DNA from: Kribbella kalugense | GTDB taxonomy: Bacteria; Actinomycetota; Actinomycetes; Propionibacteriales; Kribbellaceae | Direction of reading: 5' to 3' | Length of the DNA stretch: 64,000 nucleotides | Assembly: GCF_004365875.1 (NCBI RefSeq) | Contig: NZ_SODF01000001.1 | Location: 806,001-870,000 of the forward strand | Shown here: positions 25,629 through 34,274 of the stretch, piece after piece | Layout of the letters: the number at the start of each line of letters is the position of its first letter | Numbering within the stretch: the first letter of the stretch is position 1 | Made by a program: the position numbers and the translations under genes | Notes under the pieces: generated by a model | The model's input: only the letters and a program-made list of their open reading frames with translations | What the model was told of the DNA's origin: nothing | Databases searched by the model: none

Positions 25629-26948
25629 TTAGGAGCGGGTCACCGACTTCGACGCCGCTTCGACCTGGGCGAGGGCGTCGGCCGGCTTCGTCGTACCCGC
25701 CGCGACTCCTGAGAGCGCATCGCCGAGGGCGGTCGTCAGGTCGCTGTACGGGATCTGCCGAGCCCCGACCAGTTGGGTCAGCGATGCCTGCTGCTTCTCG
25801 ATGTCCGCGGCCTGGCGGGGATCGATCACATCCGTGGTCGCGACCTTGATCGAGGTGATCGCGGGGATGTTTCCGCCGGCGGCCTGGATGTCCTGTCCCT
25901 TGCCGGCGGTCAGGAACTCCATGAACTTGAACGCCGCGTCCTGCTTCGACGACTTCGCCGAGACGGCGTACCCGTTGTCCGGTCCACCGAACAGCTTGGT
26001 CGGCGTACCGCCCGCGACCGGGGCCGGGAACGGAGCCGAGAAGAACAGCCCGTCGATCTTCTTCGTGACCGTCTTCTGCGCGTCTGCCTGGCCGGTCTTG
26101 GTCATGGTCGCCGGGGTGTTCCAGGTGCCGAGCGCGATGAACGCGGCCTTGTCTTCGAGGAAGTTGATCTGCGCATCCGGGTACTCCGCTGCGGCCGCGG
26201 CGCCGGGGGCGATGATGCCACTCGTGAACAGGTCGTGCCACGCGTCCATCGCCTGCACGAACTCTGGATCGGTCCACGAGGTCTTCCCGGCGATGGCGTC
26301 GTACACCTTGCCGGGGGCGATGCTGTTGATCAGCGACAGGAAGACGTCGGTGTTGGCCCAGGCATCCTTGGCTCCGTGGGCGAGGCAGCCGACCCCCTTC
26401 GACTTGAGGGTGGCGCAGACGGTCTTCCACGCGGCGAAGTCAGTGGGCACGGTCAGGCCGAAGCGGTCGAGAATCTTCTTGTTGTAGTAGACGAGTCCGG
26501 CGGCCGACATGTAGGCGGGGAGCGCGACCTGCTTGTCCTTCAGTTGCAGCTGTCGCAGCCCTTCCGGGTTGAACTTGCTGGCCCAGTCCGAGCCGAGGCT
26601 CTTGGAGAGGTAATCCTCCACCGGTACGGCGAGTGGGCCGAAGTTCGTGACCAGGTCGCCGGGCTGGACCTGGAAGACGTCCGGCCCCTTGCCGCCGGCC
26701 AGTCCCGGCCTTAGCGCGGTCAGGTAGTCGTTGTACGCGAACTGTTTGTAGGTGACGGTGATATTCGGATTCGCGGCCTGGAATTCCTTGATTGCCTGAG
26801 TCTGGTTGAATGCATTCCAGCCCCACCAGGTGAGTGACACTTTGTCGCTCGCGCTGGGTTTGTCCGAGCCCGAGCATCCGACCAATGCGGTCATTGCCAT
26901 CGCAGCGGCCGCGAAGAGGGCAGCACCTTTCCTGGCGTGACGTCGCAT
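25629..26948 (-). CDS. Extracellular sugar-binding lipoprotein of ABC importer
   Basis: 439 residues from the ATG at 26948, with GGAG 5 bases upstream. A signal peptide (RRHARKGAALFAAAAMAMTA) ends in the lipobox LVGC, so the mature protein is a membrane-anchored lipoprotein. The body fits cluster 1 sugar-binding proteins (SLTWWGWNAFNQTQAIKEFQ; GKGPDVFQVQPGDL). It is the first gene of the operon, directly behind the promoter and palindrome at 27003-27051. The ligand is probably an oligosaccharide, given the GH99-like enzyme encoded with it. Confidence 0.93.
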   Translation of the reverse strand: MRRHARKGAALFAAAAMAMTALVGCSGSDKPSASDKVSLTWWGWNAFNQTQAIKEFQAANPNITVTYKQFAYNDYLTALRPGLAGGKGPDVFQVQPGDLVTNFGPLAVPVEDYLSKSLGSDWASKFNPEGLRQLQLKDKQVALPAYMSAAGLVYYNKKILDRFGLTVPTDFAAWKTVCATLKSKGVGCLAHGAKDAWANTDVFLSLINSIAPGKVYDAIAGKTSWTDPEFVQAMDAWHDLFTSGIIAPGAAAAAEYPDAQINFLEDKAAFIALGTWNTPATMTKTGQADAQKTVTKKIDGLFFSAPFPAPVAGGTPTKLFGGPDNGYAVSAKSSKQDAAFKFMEFLTAGKGQDIQAAGGNIPAITSIKVATTDVIDPRQAADIEKQQASLTQLVGARQIPYSDLTTALGDALSGVAAGTTKPADALAQVEAASKSVTRS

Positions 26949-27002
26949 ATCTCCAGCCTCCTTCGGCTGACTAGAACAAGACAAAGCGTTCGGGCGGCAT
27001 GG

Positions 27003-27015
27003 TGAAATGTTTCAA
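27003..27015 (-). promoter_or_regulatory. LacI-type operator candidate at transcription start
   Basis: On the minus strand the sequence is TTGAAACATTTCA, with a TGAAA-TG-TTTCA palindrome at 27003-27014. It starts 8 bases downstream of the -10 element, covering the expected start site, which is a classical repressor position. The operon it controls ends with a lacI-type gene. Confidence 0.6.
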
Positions 27016-27022
27016 CGCGGTC

Positions 27023-27051
27023 AATTTAAGATGCACCCAAGACGCTGTCAA
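27023..27051 (-). promoter_or_regulatory. Sigma-A-type promoter of sugar-transport operon
   Basis: Reading the minus strand, a perfect -35 TTGACA (27046-27051) is separated by exactly 17 bases from TAAATT (27023-27028). It lies about 75 bases before the binding-protein start. The region is distinctly AT-richer than its surroundings. Confidence 0.65.
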
Positions 27052-27171
27052 GACCGCAGTACGCCGCTACCCGCCGCCTGTCCGATTCCGGCCAGCCGGC
27101 GCCGACCGAGGTCGCATCGTGAGGCGACGTGGCCGGGTTTGGCGGTCAGGTGGACAGGAGGTGTCGGGCAC

Positions 27172-27233
27172 CTGGTAGTACACCTGAGCGTAGAAACGCC
27201 AGCGCGTACGGCGTACGGCAGGTGTACTACCAG
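27172..27233. repeat. Perfect 15-base inverted repeat with 32-base loop
   Basis: CTGGTAGTACACCTG (27172-27186) is exactly complementary to 27219-27233. The loop contains a tandem GCGTACG. It lies roughly 120 bases upstream of the sugar promoter. It could be a remnant of a small mobile element or a regulatory stem; neither is proven. Confidence 0.7.
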
Positions 27234-27356
27234 TCGACCTGCAGATCGCCAGCGCGCGACCGCCGTACCGCTAGGCCGGCCTCAACCCCAACCATCCCCA
27301 CAACCGAGCGGCAACGCCCGAACCCCGCCACACGTGCGGCGGTGGTCCGCGGGCCG

Positions 27357-27436
27357 TCTCAGGGGTTGACCCCCGAGATGGTCGGTTGACACCTGGCATC
27401 CAGGGAGTGCAACCGGCAATCTCAGGGGTTGACCCC
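27357..27436. repeat. Direct repeat of a 17-base palindromic unit
   Basis: TCTCAGGGGTTGACCCC occurs at 27357-27373 and again at 27420-27436, 63 bases apart. Each copy contains AGGGGT-TG-ACCCC, so each can also form a short stem. They lie 60-140 bases beyond the minus-strand ligase stop, where they may help terminate transcription. A protein-binding pair is also possible. Confidence 0.6.
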
Positions 27437-27496
27437 TCAAACGATCCGGCTCGCCTCGGCCGGTTCGCGGCGGCTCGAGCGTTGTCTGACGGAGGG

Positions 27497-29506
27497 CTAG
27501 CCGTTGAGGAGGTCGGCGGCTTGGAGTTGGTGCCAGATTTCGGACTGGTCTACGACGGTGACGCCGAGTTTGTCGGCCTTGGTGAGTTTGGCGGCGCCTA
27601 CGTCGGCGCCGGTGATGAGGAGGTCGGTGCCGGCGGAGACCGAGGAGGCGATGGTTGCGCCGGCCCGCTCGCAGAGGCGTTGGAAGGCTGGCCGGTTGAC
27701 CTTCTCGCCGGAGCGTGGGTCGCTGATCGAGCCGGTGACTACGACCGTCTTGCCGGCGAGTGGCGCGCCTGCGGCGACGACCGGCGGGAGGTCTTCCTCG
27801 CGTACGTCGAGTGATACGCCGGCTTCCCGCAGTCGTTCGAGCTCGGGACGCAGCCGGGTGAGGTGCTCGATCAGCGAGGCGGCGACCTTCGGACCGATGT
27901 CCTCGACCGCGACGAGCCCGTCGACACCCGCATCGGCGACATCCTCGAGCGAGCCGAATCCCGCGCGACACAGCCTGGCCGCGGTGCCTTCGGAGGCCAT
28001 CGGGATCGCGAGGCCGATCATCGCCCGGCGGAGGCCGACCTGACGGCTCGCATCGATCGAGTCGACCATCCGGGTGGCCGAGATCTCGCCAATGCGGTCG
28101 AATTCGAGCAGCTTCTCCGAGGTCAGGTGGTAGAAGTCCGACGGGTTCTCCAGAATCCCCGCCTCGGCCAGCCGCTCGATCCAGACCCCGCCGATCGCGT
28201 CGATGTCCGCGGCCGCTCGGGAAGCCCAGTGGATCAGTCGCCGTACGGTCTGGGCGGGGCAGGCCGCGTTGACGCAGAACAGTTCGCGGCTGTTGCCCTG
28301 CTCGATCAGCTCTTCCCCGCACGACGGGCACACGCTCGGCGGCACGATGTCCTTCTCCGCACCCGTGCGCTTCGACGCGTCGAGTACGCCGGCCACGAAC
28401 GGGATCACGTCGCCGGCACGGCGTACCAGGACCGTGTCGCCGATCTTGATGCCGCGGGCACGGATCACTTCCTGATTGGCCAGCGTCGCGCGGGTGACCG
28501 TTGTACCGCCGACGAAGACGGGCTCCAGCCAGGCGACCGGCGCGATCTTGCCGGTTTTGCCGACATCCCAGACCACGTCCGCCAAGATCGTGGTCTTCTC
28601 CTCAGCCGCGAACTTGAAGGCCAAAGCGCCACGCGGCGAGCTGGACCGAGTGCCGGCCGCGGCAAAGGCATCACGATCGGCAAGCCGCAGTACGGCGCCG
28701 TCCAAGTCGTAGTCGAGATCGTTCCGCCGCTGCTCGATCGTGCTGATCACAGCCTGCGCCGCCGCAGCGTCGTCACAGTGCCGCATCTCGGCGACGGTGA
28801 ACCCCAGGTCCTGCAGCGCCCGCTCCAGATCGGCGTCGGTGTTCTCGACGTCGCTCAGCAGATCGAAGGCGAGAAACTGCAGCCGTCGTTCGGCAACGGT
28901 CGCCGGATCCTTGGCGCGCAACGTGCCAGCGGCGGCGCCCCGAGGGTTGATCAACGGCTTGTCCGGATGGGCGGCGTTGTAGGCGGTGAAGGTGGAGCGC
29001 AACATGACCGCCTCACCGCGGACCTCGACACGCCCCGGTACGTCGAGCTTCGCCGGAACGCCGTCCGCGAGCGCCCGCACCAGCGGGGTCACGTCGTCGC
29101 CGGTCGTCCCGTCGCCGCGGGTGATCGCCCGGACCAGATGCCCGTTCTCGTAGACCAGCGCCAGCGACAGGCCGTCCAGCTTCGGCATGACCACCACGGC
29201 CTGACCGGGAAAGCGGGCGAAGAACGCCTCGACCTGTTCCGGCCGGGTCGCCTTGTCCAGGGACAGCATCGGCCGCGAATGCCGGATCGGCGCGTGCAGC
29301 ACCGCCGGCGCACCCACCTGCTCCAGCGGATTCGGGTCCGGCGCGAGCTCCGGGTTCGCCTCGATCAGCGTCCGCAGCTCGTCCTCGATCACGTCGTACT
29401 CCGCGTCGGCTACCGCCGGCGAACCCCGGTAGTAGGCGTCACGCAGTACGACGATCCGATCGGCAAGTTCCTGAATCCGCTCCCCAACGTCCACGATCCA
29501 GGACAC
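27497..29506 (-). CDS. ligA: NAD-dependent DNA ligase
   Basis: 669 residues, normal length. Domains run in order: Ia (YYRGSPAVADAEYD), the adenylation domain with catalytic lysine in MPKLDG (Lys109), the OB fold, a four-cysteine zinc finger (CPSCGEEL then CVNAACPAQ), helix-hairpin-helix repeats, and a BRCT domain (LAGKTVVVTGSISDPRSGEK). It seals nicks using NAD+. The start is a GTG 6 bases after the binding-protein stop, so it appears to be the last gene of a Liv transporter operon. That is an odd home for an essential ligase and suggests an accessory second copy (inference). Confidence 0.94.
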   Translation of the reverse strand: MSWIVDVGERIQELADRIVVLRDAYYRGSPAVADAEYDVIEDELRTLIEANPELAPDPNPLEQVGAPAVLHAPIRHSRPMLSLDKATRPEQVEAFFARFPGQAVVVMPKLDGLSLALVYENGHLVRAITRGDGTTGDDVTPLVRALADGVPAKLDVPGRVEVRGEAVMLRSTFTAYNAAHPDKPLINPRGAAAGTLRAKDPATVAERRLQFLAFDLLSDVENTDADLERALQDLGFTVAEMRHCDDAAAAQAVISTIEQRRNDLDYDLDGAVLRLADRDAFAAAGTRSSSPRGALAFKFAAEEKTTILADVVWDVGKTGKIAPVAWLEPVFVGGTTVTRATLANQEVIRARGIKIGDTVLVRRAGDVIPFVAGVLDASKRTGAEKDIVPPSVCPSCGEELIEQGNSRELFCVNAACPAQTVRRLIHWASRAAADIDAIGGVWIERLAEAGILENPSDFYHLTSEKLLEFDRIGEISATRMVDSIDASRQVGLRRAMIGLAIPMASEGTAARLCRAGFGSLEDVADAGVDGLVAVEDIGPKVAASLIEHLTRLRPELERLREAGVSLDVREEDLPPVVAAGAPLAGKTVVVTGSISDPRSGEKVNRPAFQRLCERAGATIASSVSAGTDLLITGADVGAAKLTKADKLGVTVVDQSEIWHQLQAADLLNG

Positions 29507-29512
29507 TACCTG

Positions 29513-30766
29513 TCACTGTTCGTGGGGTGCCTTGTAGGTCTTGGCCTGGTCGGCCTCGAACAGTTGCTGGACGTACTTCGTTCCGCCGGGCACGGACGCG
29601 TCGGGCTGGGCGACGTACACCTGGCGGGTCGCGGGAGCGCCGGGCGAGCCGAAGTTCAGAGCGGCGACGAGGCCTTCGGTGTCGGCCGACGTGGTCTGCT
29701 GCATCGCCTTGTGGATGCCGTCGCGGGTCAGGTCCTTGTTGTCACAGGCCTTCCGCAACACCGATCCCCAGACCTCGGCGACCGCGTAGCCGTACGGTAC
29801 GCCGGCGTTCGGCGGCTCCTTGTAGCCGGCAGCCTGATACTTCTGGGCAATCTCCTTCGCCTTGGGGATATCCGCCGAATACGGCACGCTGCTCGCCACG
29901 ATGTAGAGCTTGTTGAGGGCGCTCGCCGCCGGGCTCTGCAGCAGCGCCGGGTCGAAGCTCGGGTTGTTGCCGAGGATCGGCACGTTCAGCCCGAGCGCCT
30001 TGCTGGCCGCGGCCGCCGAGCCGGTCTGCTTCGGCGTGGTCGTCAGCAGGATCGCCTTCACGCCCTTGCCCTTGAGACCGGTGACCACGTTGGTCAGGTC
30101 CGTGTCGGTCGAGGTGATCTTGACCTCGGACAGCTTCAGGTTGTGCTGCTCGGCGTAGTATTTCGATCCGCGCAGACCGTTGGCGCCGTACTCGCCGTCG
30201 ACGTAGATGTGCCCGACCGCGTCACCGTCCTTGAGCAATCCCTGCTTCTGCAGGTAGCTCAGTCCGTCGATCATCTCGACGTCGTACGTCGTGCCGACGA
30301 TCATCACGTACGGGTTGCCGAGCAGCTCCGACGACCAGGAGGCCGGGGTGGTGGTCACCTTGTCGGTCTCGATGTCCTTGCCGAGCGCGGCCATGATGGG
30401 GGAGCCGGTCAGCTGGACGAAGCCCAGCACCTTCGGCTCGAGTTGCGGGTAGAGCGTCTTGGCCGTCTCCGCCTTGTAGCCGTGGTCAACGATCTCGAGT
30501 TTCACCTGACGTCCGCAGACGCCGCCGGACGCGTTGAGGTCCTTGACCCACAGCTCGTTTCCGTGCGTGATGGCGGTGGACAGGCTCTTGAACGGGCCGG
30601 ACAGGTCGGCCATCACCCCGAGCGTGATCTGCGAGTCGGTCACGCCGACGCCGGTCTGGACGCCGTCGGCCGAGCCCGTGTTCGTCTCGGCGCCACCCTT
30701 CGTACCGCACGCGGCGAGCGACAGTGGCAACACCAGTGCCACTGTCATAGCCAGTAGACGTTTCAT
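29513..30766 (-). CDS. Branched-chain amino-acid-type ABC substrate-binding lipoprotein
   Basis: 417 residues. The signal peptide MKRLLAMTVALVLPLSLAAC ends in a lipobox LAAC, giving a lipoprotein. The Leu/Ile/Val-binding type I fold begins ITLGVMADLSGPFKSLSTAI. The start overlaps the stop of the LivM-type permease (ATGA). It delivers substrate to the permease pair encoded upstream. Members of this family also bind aromatic acids, amides and urea, so the ligand is open. Confidence 0.92.
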   Translation of the reverse strand: MKRLLAMTVALVLPLSLAACGTKGGAETNTGSADGVQTGVGVTDSQITLGVMADLSGPFKSLSTAITHGNELWVKDLNASGGVCGRQVKLEIVDHGYKAETAKTLYPQLEPKVLGFVQLTGSPIMAALGKDIETDKVTTTPASWSSELLGNPYVMIVGTTYDVEMIDGLSYLQKQGLLKDGDAVGHIYVDGEYGANGLRGSKYYAEQHNLKLSEVKITSTDTDLTNVVTGLKGKGVKAILLTTTPKQTGSAAAASKALGLNVPILGNNPSFDPALLQSPAASALNKLYIVASSVPYSADIPKAKEIAQKYQAAGYKEPPNAGVPYGYAVAEVWGSVLRKACDNKDLTRDGIHKAMQQTTSADTEGLVAALNFGSPGAPATRQVYVAQPDASVPGGTKYVQQLFEADQAKTYKAPHEQ

Positions 30767-31809
30767 GATCTGAGCTCCCTAATCCTGTGTTTGACTCTGG
30801 GGCCGACCGCAGCCAGACCGCCCGGTTCGAACAACACGACGAGCACGATTGCTGCGCCGTACACGAATGAACTGACCAGCACCGGCGTGACCGATCCGGT
30901 GAACCAGCCGAGGTCGGTGGAGTACAAGGTCAGGACCTGCGGCAGCCCGAAGACGACCAGCGCGCCGATCACCGCCCCGCCGACCGAGCCGAGGCCGCCG
31001 ATGATGACCATCGCCAGGAACGCGATCGACGTGTTGACGCCGTAGGTCCCGTACTCGCTCTCGTCCGGCTTGAGAATGTCGAACCAGAGCACGGTCATCA
31101 CCCCGGCCAACCCGGCGTACGCCGACGACACCGCGAACACGCTCGCCTTGGTACGCCGTACGTCGACACCCATCGCCGCCGCAGCAGCCTCGTTGTCGCG
31201 TACTGCCCGCCACGCCCGCCCGATCCGGGTCCGGACCGCGCCGCGGGCCAGCCAGTACGCCAGCGCCAGTAACGCGAGGAACAGGTACCAGATCCGTTCG
31301 GTGCCGCGGATCGGTACGCCGGCGACGACGAGGTCACCCTCGTTGGAGAACGGGAAGCCGAACAGCTTGAAGGTGGCCGGATCCCGCCCGGTCGACGTAC
31401 CGCCGGTGAGTGACTCGGCCGCCTGACCCAGATACAGGCCGAGGAACACCAGCGAAAGTGAGGCGACGCCCAGATAGATCCCGCGGACCCGACCTGCAAC
31501 CGGAGCGAACGCCATCCCGGCCAGCGCACTGATCGCGACCGCGCCGACCAGCGAGATCAACGGGTCGAGGCCCAAACCGAGGTGGTCACCCTTCGGCCCG
31601 GCCAGAACTGTGTACGACGTCGCGCCGACGAGCAGGAAGAAGCCGTGGGCGAGCGACAGTTGGCCGGCCTGGCCGGTGAGCAGAGTCAGTCCGATCGCCC
31701 CGACCGCGCCGATCATCATGTACTGACCGGCCTTCAGCCAGGGCGCCTCGAGGTACAGCGGAAGCAACAGCAGGACGATGCCGACCGGGATCCACGCGAG
31801 CCTAGACAC
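30763..31809 (-). CDS. Branched-chain amino-acid-type ABC permease, LivM family
   Basis: 348 residues from the GTG at 31809, which overlaps the LivH stop by 8 bases (GTGTCTAG). Much longer open frame upstream is antisense noise within LivH. Ten or so membrane helices; family hallmarks are GLTLLTGQAGQLSLAHGFFL, the cytoplasmic loop GRAWRAVRDNEAAAAAMGVD, and IIGGLGSVGGAVIGA. It forms the channel with LivH. Confidence 0.92.
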   Translation of the reverse strand: MSRLAWIPVGIVLLLLPLYLEAPWLKAGQYMMIGAVGAIGLTLLTGQAGQLSLAHGFFLLVGATSYTVLAGPKGDHLGLGLDPLISLVGAVAISALAGMAFAPVAGRVRGIYLGVASLSLVFLGLYLGQAAESLTGGTSTGRDPATFKLFGFPFSNEGDLVVAGVPIRGTERIWYLFLALLALAYWLARGAVRTRIGRAWRAVRDNEAAAAAMGVDVRRTKASVFAVSSAYAGLAGVMTVLWFDILKPDESEYGTYGVNTSIAFLAMVIIGGLGSVGGAVIGALVVFGLPQVLTLYSTDLGWFTGSVTPVLVSSFVYGAAIVLVVLFEPGGLAAVGPRVKHRIRELRS

Positions 31810-32680
31810 GAGTCGTCTCCCGCGTACCGAACAGCCCCGCCGGCCGCACCACCAGGACCACGAGCATGACCAGGAAGACCGCACTCTTCGCGAACGCGAA
31901 CGACACGTAGTACGTCGACAGCGCATCGACCAGACCGACCGCGACCCCACCGACGATCGCGCCGACGGTGGAGTCGAGCCCACCGAGGATCGCGGCCGGG
32001 AACGCGGCAAGCGCGATCGAGTGCGTCCCGCGAGAGAGACCGGCTCCGGAGAAGTCTTGGGTCGCGATGAACAACACCGCAATGCCTGCGAGCAAGCCGG
32101 CCAGAAGCCAGGCCGACGCCGTGACTCGTGAGCTGCGGATCCCAACCAGAGCAGCGGCTTCGCGGTTCTCCGCCTGTGCCCGCATCGCGATTCCCCAGTT
32201 GGTGTAGCGGGAGGCGAGGAAGAAGGCGGTGATCAGGACCGTCGCGACCAGAAGCGCCACCAGGTGCGTCCGGAAGAGGGTGATCCCGCCGAGCTGGATC
32301 GGCTTCGCGTCCCAGGCGTCGCCGATGAACGGAACCGAGACTCCCAGCCGGCGGATGATCTCCTCGGTGATGATCACGTCCACCCCGATCGTCAGCAGAG
32401 CAAGGCTGAACGGGTCGGCGTGCCGGGAGCGGGCCAGAAGCAACCGTTCCACGGCGAGCGCGAGGAGCCCGGCGCTGAGGATGCCGATGATCGCGGCCGC
32501 GGCCCAGCCGATGTGGTCCTTGGTGACCAGCACCAGGTAGCCGCCGAAGAGCACGAGCGAGCCGTGGGCGAAGTTGACCACCTCGGTCGCCTTGTAGATC
32601 ACCACGAATCCCAATGCCAGCAGGGCGAACACGGCACCCTTGCCGAGTCCGTTGACCATCAGTTGCAGGAAGGTCGTCAT
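31802..32680 (-). CDS. Branched-chain amino-acid-type ABC permease, LivH family
   Basis: 292 residues; the start overlaps the LivG stop (ATGA). Hallmarks are GLGKGAVFALLALGFVVIYK, VVNFAHGSLVLFGGY and the coupling loop MRAQAENREAAALVGI, then AFPAAILGGLDSTVGAIVGG. It has eight or so membrane helices and is translationally coupled to both neighbours. Confidence 0.93.
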   Translation of the reverse strand: MTTFLQLMVNGLGKGAVFALLALGFVVIYKATEVVNFAHGSLVLFGGYLVLVTKDHIGWAAAAIIGILSAGLLALAVERLLLARSRHADPFSLALLTIGVDVIITEEIIRRLGVSVPFIGDAWDAKPIQLGGITLFRTHLVALLVATVLITAFFLASRYTNWGIAMRAQAENREAAALVGIRSSRVTASAWLLAGLLAGIAVLFIATQDFSGAGLSRGTHSIALAAFPAAILGGLDSTVGAIVGGVAVGLVDALSTYYVSFAFAKSAVFLVMLVVLVVRPAGLFGTRETTRV

Positions 32681-33435
32681 GTCGTCACTCCGAGGTAGGC
32701 CTTGACCACGTCCGGGTCGGTCTGTACGTCAGCCGGGGTGCCGTCGGCGATCACCCGGCCGAAGTCGAGCACCGTGACCTGATCGGCGATTCCCATCACC
32801 AGTTCCATGTCGTGCTCCACCAGCAGTACTGCGATGTCGAGGTCGGTCCGGATCTGGCCGATCATCGCGGCGAGTTCGGCGGTCTCGTCGGTGTTCAGGC
32901 CGGCCGCCGGTTCGTCGAGCAGGAGCAGGGACGGCTCAGTGGCCAGAGCCCGGGCGATGTCGGCCAACTTGGCCACGCCGTACGGCAGTGCGCCGAGTGG
33001 CCGGTCGACGCTCGCGCCGATCCCGAGGAAGTCGCAGATCTCCCTGGCCCGGGCTGCGTGCAGTCGTTCCTGGCGGCTGGTCAGGCGCAGTCCGCCGGCG
33101 AGGAAGCCGCCACGGGTCAGCGCATGCCGGCCGAGCAGCACGTTGTCGAGGACGGTGGAGTGCGGAGACAGCGCGGTGTTCTGGAACGCGCGCCCGATGC
33201 CGAGGCGAGCCACTCGATGCGGTGCGAGCCGGAGCAGGTCCTGCACGCCCAGCCGGACCGTGCCGGCGGTCGGTCGGTAGAGGCCGCTGATGACGTTGAA
33301 ACAGCTGGACTTCCCGGCGCCGTTCGGTCCGATCAGCGCGTGCAGCGAGCCCGGACTGACGGTGAAGGAGATGTCGTCGAGTGCGATCAGCCCACCGAAC
33401 CGAAGGCTGACGTTTTGCAGGACGAGTTCGGTCAT
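32677..33435 (-). CDS. Branched-chain amino-acid-type ABC ATPase, LivG family
   Basis: 252 residues from the ATG at 33435, which overlaps the LivF stop (ATGA). Walker A is GPNGAGKSS. The signature region before Walker B is the divergent GALPYGVAKLADIARALA, followed by LLLLDEPAAGLN and the H-loop LLVEHDMELV. The C-terminal DPDVVKAYLG is typical of LivG. It energises import with LivF. Confidence 0.92.
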   Translation of the reverse strand: MTELVLQNVSLRFGGLIALDDISFTVSPGSLHALIGPNGAGKSSCFNVISGLYRPTAGTVRLGVQDLLRLAPHRVARLGIGRAFQNTALSPHSTVLDNVLLGRHALTRGGFLAGGLRLTSRQERLHAARAREICDFLGIGASVDRPLGALPYGVAKLADIARALATEPSLLLLDEPAAGLNTDETAELAAMIGQIRTDLDIAVLLVEHDMELVMGIADQVTVLDFGRVIADGTPADVQTDPDVVKAYLGVTT

Positions 33436-34178
33436 CCGGGCCACCTGGCCAACGTTCGGCGTTCGGTTGCCGCCGTACCGAGGTAGTGCTGGTGTACGCC
33501 GGCCGCGACTTCGGCGACCGGGCCGGACATGGCGACCGACCCGACGCTGAGTACGACGGCGTGGTCCGCGACCTCGAGTGCCATCGCGGCGTTCTGCTCG
33601 ACCAGGACCACGGCCGTGCCCTGGGCGTGGATCTCGCGGATGGTCTCGCCAATCCGCTCGACCATCAGTGGCGCCAATCCCAACGAGGGCTCGTCGAGCA
33701 GCAGCAGCTTCGGCCCGGCCATCAGGGCGCGTCCGATCGCGAGCATCTGCTGCTCGCCGCCGGACAACAGGCCGGCGCGCTGGCTTGCACGTTCCGCCAG
33801 CAACGGGAAGAGCGCATGCACCCGGTCCCGGGCGGCTGCTCGATCAGTGCTGGCGATTCCACCAGCGCGGAGATTCTCGGCGACCGTCATGCGGGTGAAG
33901 ATCTGCCGCCCTTCCGGTACGCCGACGACACCGTGCCGAACGATCTGAGCCGGACCGAGTCGGTCGAGCCGCAGCTCACCCTGGTGGATCGTCCCGCCGG
34001 TCACGATGCCGCGGTGCAGACCGAGAGTTCCGGAGACGGCCCGGAGCAGAGTGGATTTCCCCGCGCCGTTCGCGCCGAGGACGGCGAGCACACCGTCGTC
34101 CGGTACGTCGAGATCCACACCGTGCAAGGCGTTCATCGAACGGCCGTATCGCACCTGCAGATTCCGGATAGTCAACAC
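33432..34178 (-). CDS. Branched-chain amino-acid-type ABC ATPase, LivF family
   Basis: 248 residues from the GTG at 34178, chosen because homologues start close to VLTIRNLQVRYG and GGAGGGG lies 9 bases upstream; an ATG at 34253 is the alternative. Walker A GANGAGKST, signature LLSGGEQQMLAIGRALM, Walker B LLLLDEPSLGLAP, H-loop VLVEQNAAMAL. The motif GVPEGRQIFTRMTV is diagnostic of LivF. It is the first Liv gene, about 96 bases after the response regulator gene. Confidence 0.91.
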   Translation of the reverse strand: MLTIRNLQVRYGRSMNALHGVDLDVPDDGVLAVLGANGAGKSTLLRAVSGTLGLHRGIVTGGTIHQGELRLDRLGPAQIVRHGVVGVPEGRQIFTRMTVAENLRAGGIASTDRAAARDRVHALFPLLAERASQRAGLLSGGEQQMLAIGRALMAGPKLLLLDEPSLGLAPLMVERIGETIREIHAQGTAVVLVEQNAAMALEVADHAVVLSVGSVAMSGPVAEVAAGVHQHYLGTAATERRTLARWPG

Positions 34179-34274
34179 TGGCGGGATCCCCTCCGCATCC
34201 CCAGCCGATCGGCCGGTGGCGGACAGTCTGCGAGGAATCCCGTCCGGCTCCACACCCCCAAGTGGAGAGGTTGC

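Larger units (their letters stand above)
27052..27496. other. Intergenic region with repeats, no convincing gene
   Basis: About 445 bases between the sugar-operon promoter and the DNA ligase stop. Short open frames exist on the plus strand but have no ribosome site or coding character. The region holds a 15-base perfect inverted repeat (27172-27233) and two copies of a 17-base direct repeat (27357-27436), described separately. No RNA gene is recognisable. Confidence 0.6.

Noticed and set aside
27172..27436. CRISPR-like array
   Set aside because: Only two copies of a short unit, with the other element an inverted repeat; no regular spacers and no cas genes.
27863..30757. 964-codon plus-strand frame opposite ligA and livK
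   Set aside because: It spans two well-supported genes on the other strand and reads as Arg/Val/Gly-rich noise.
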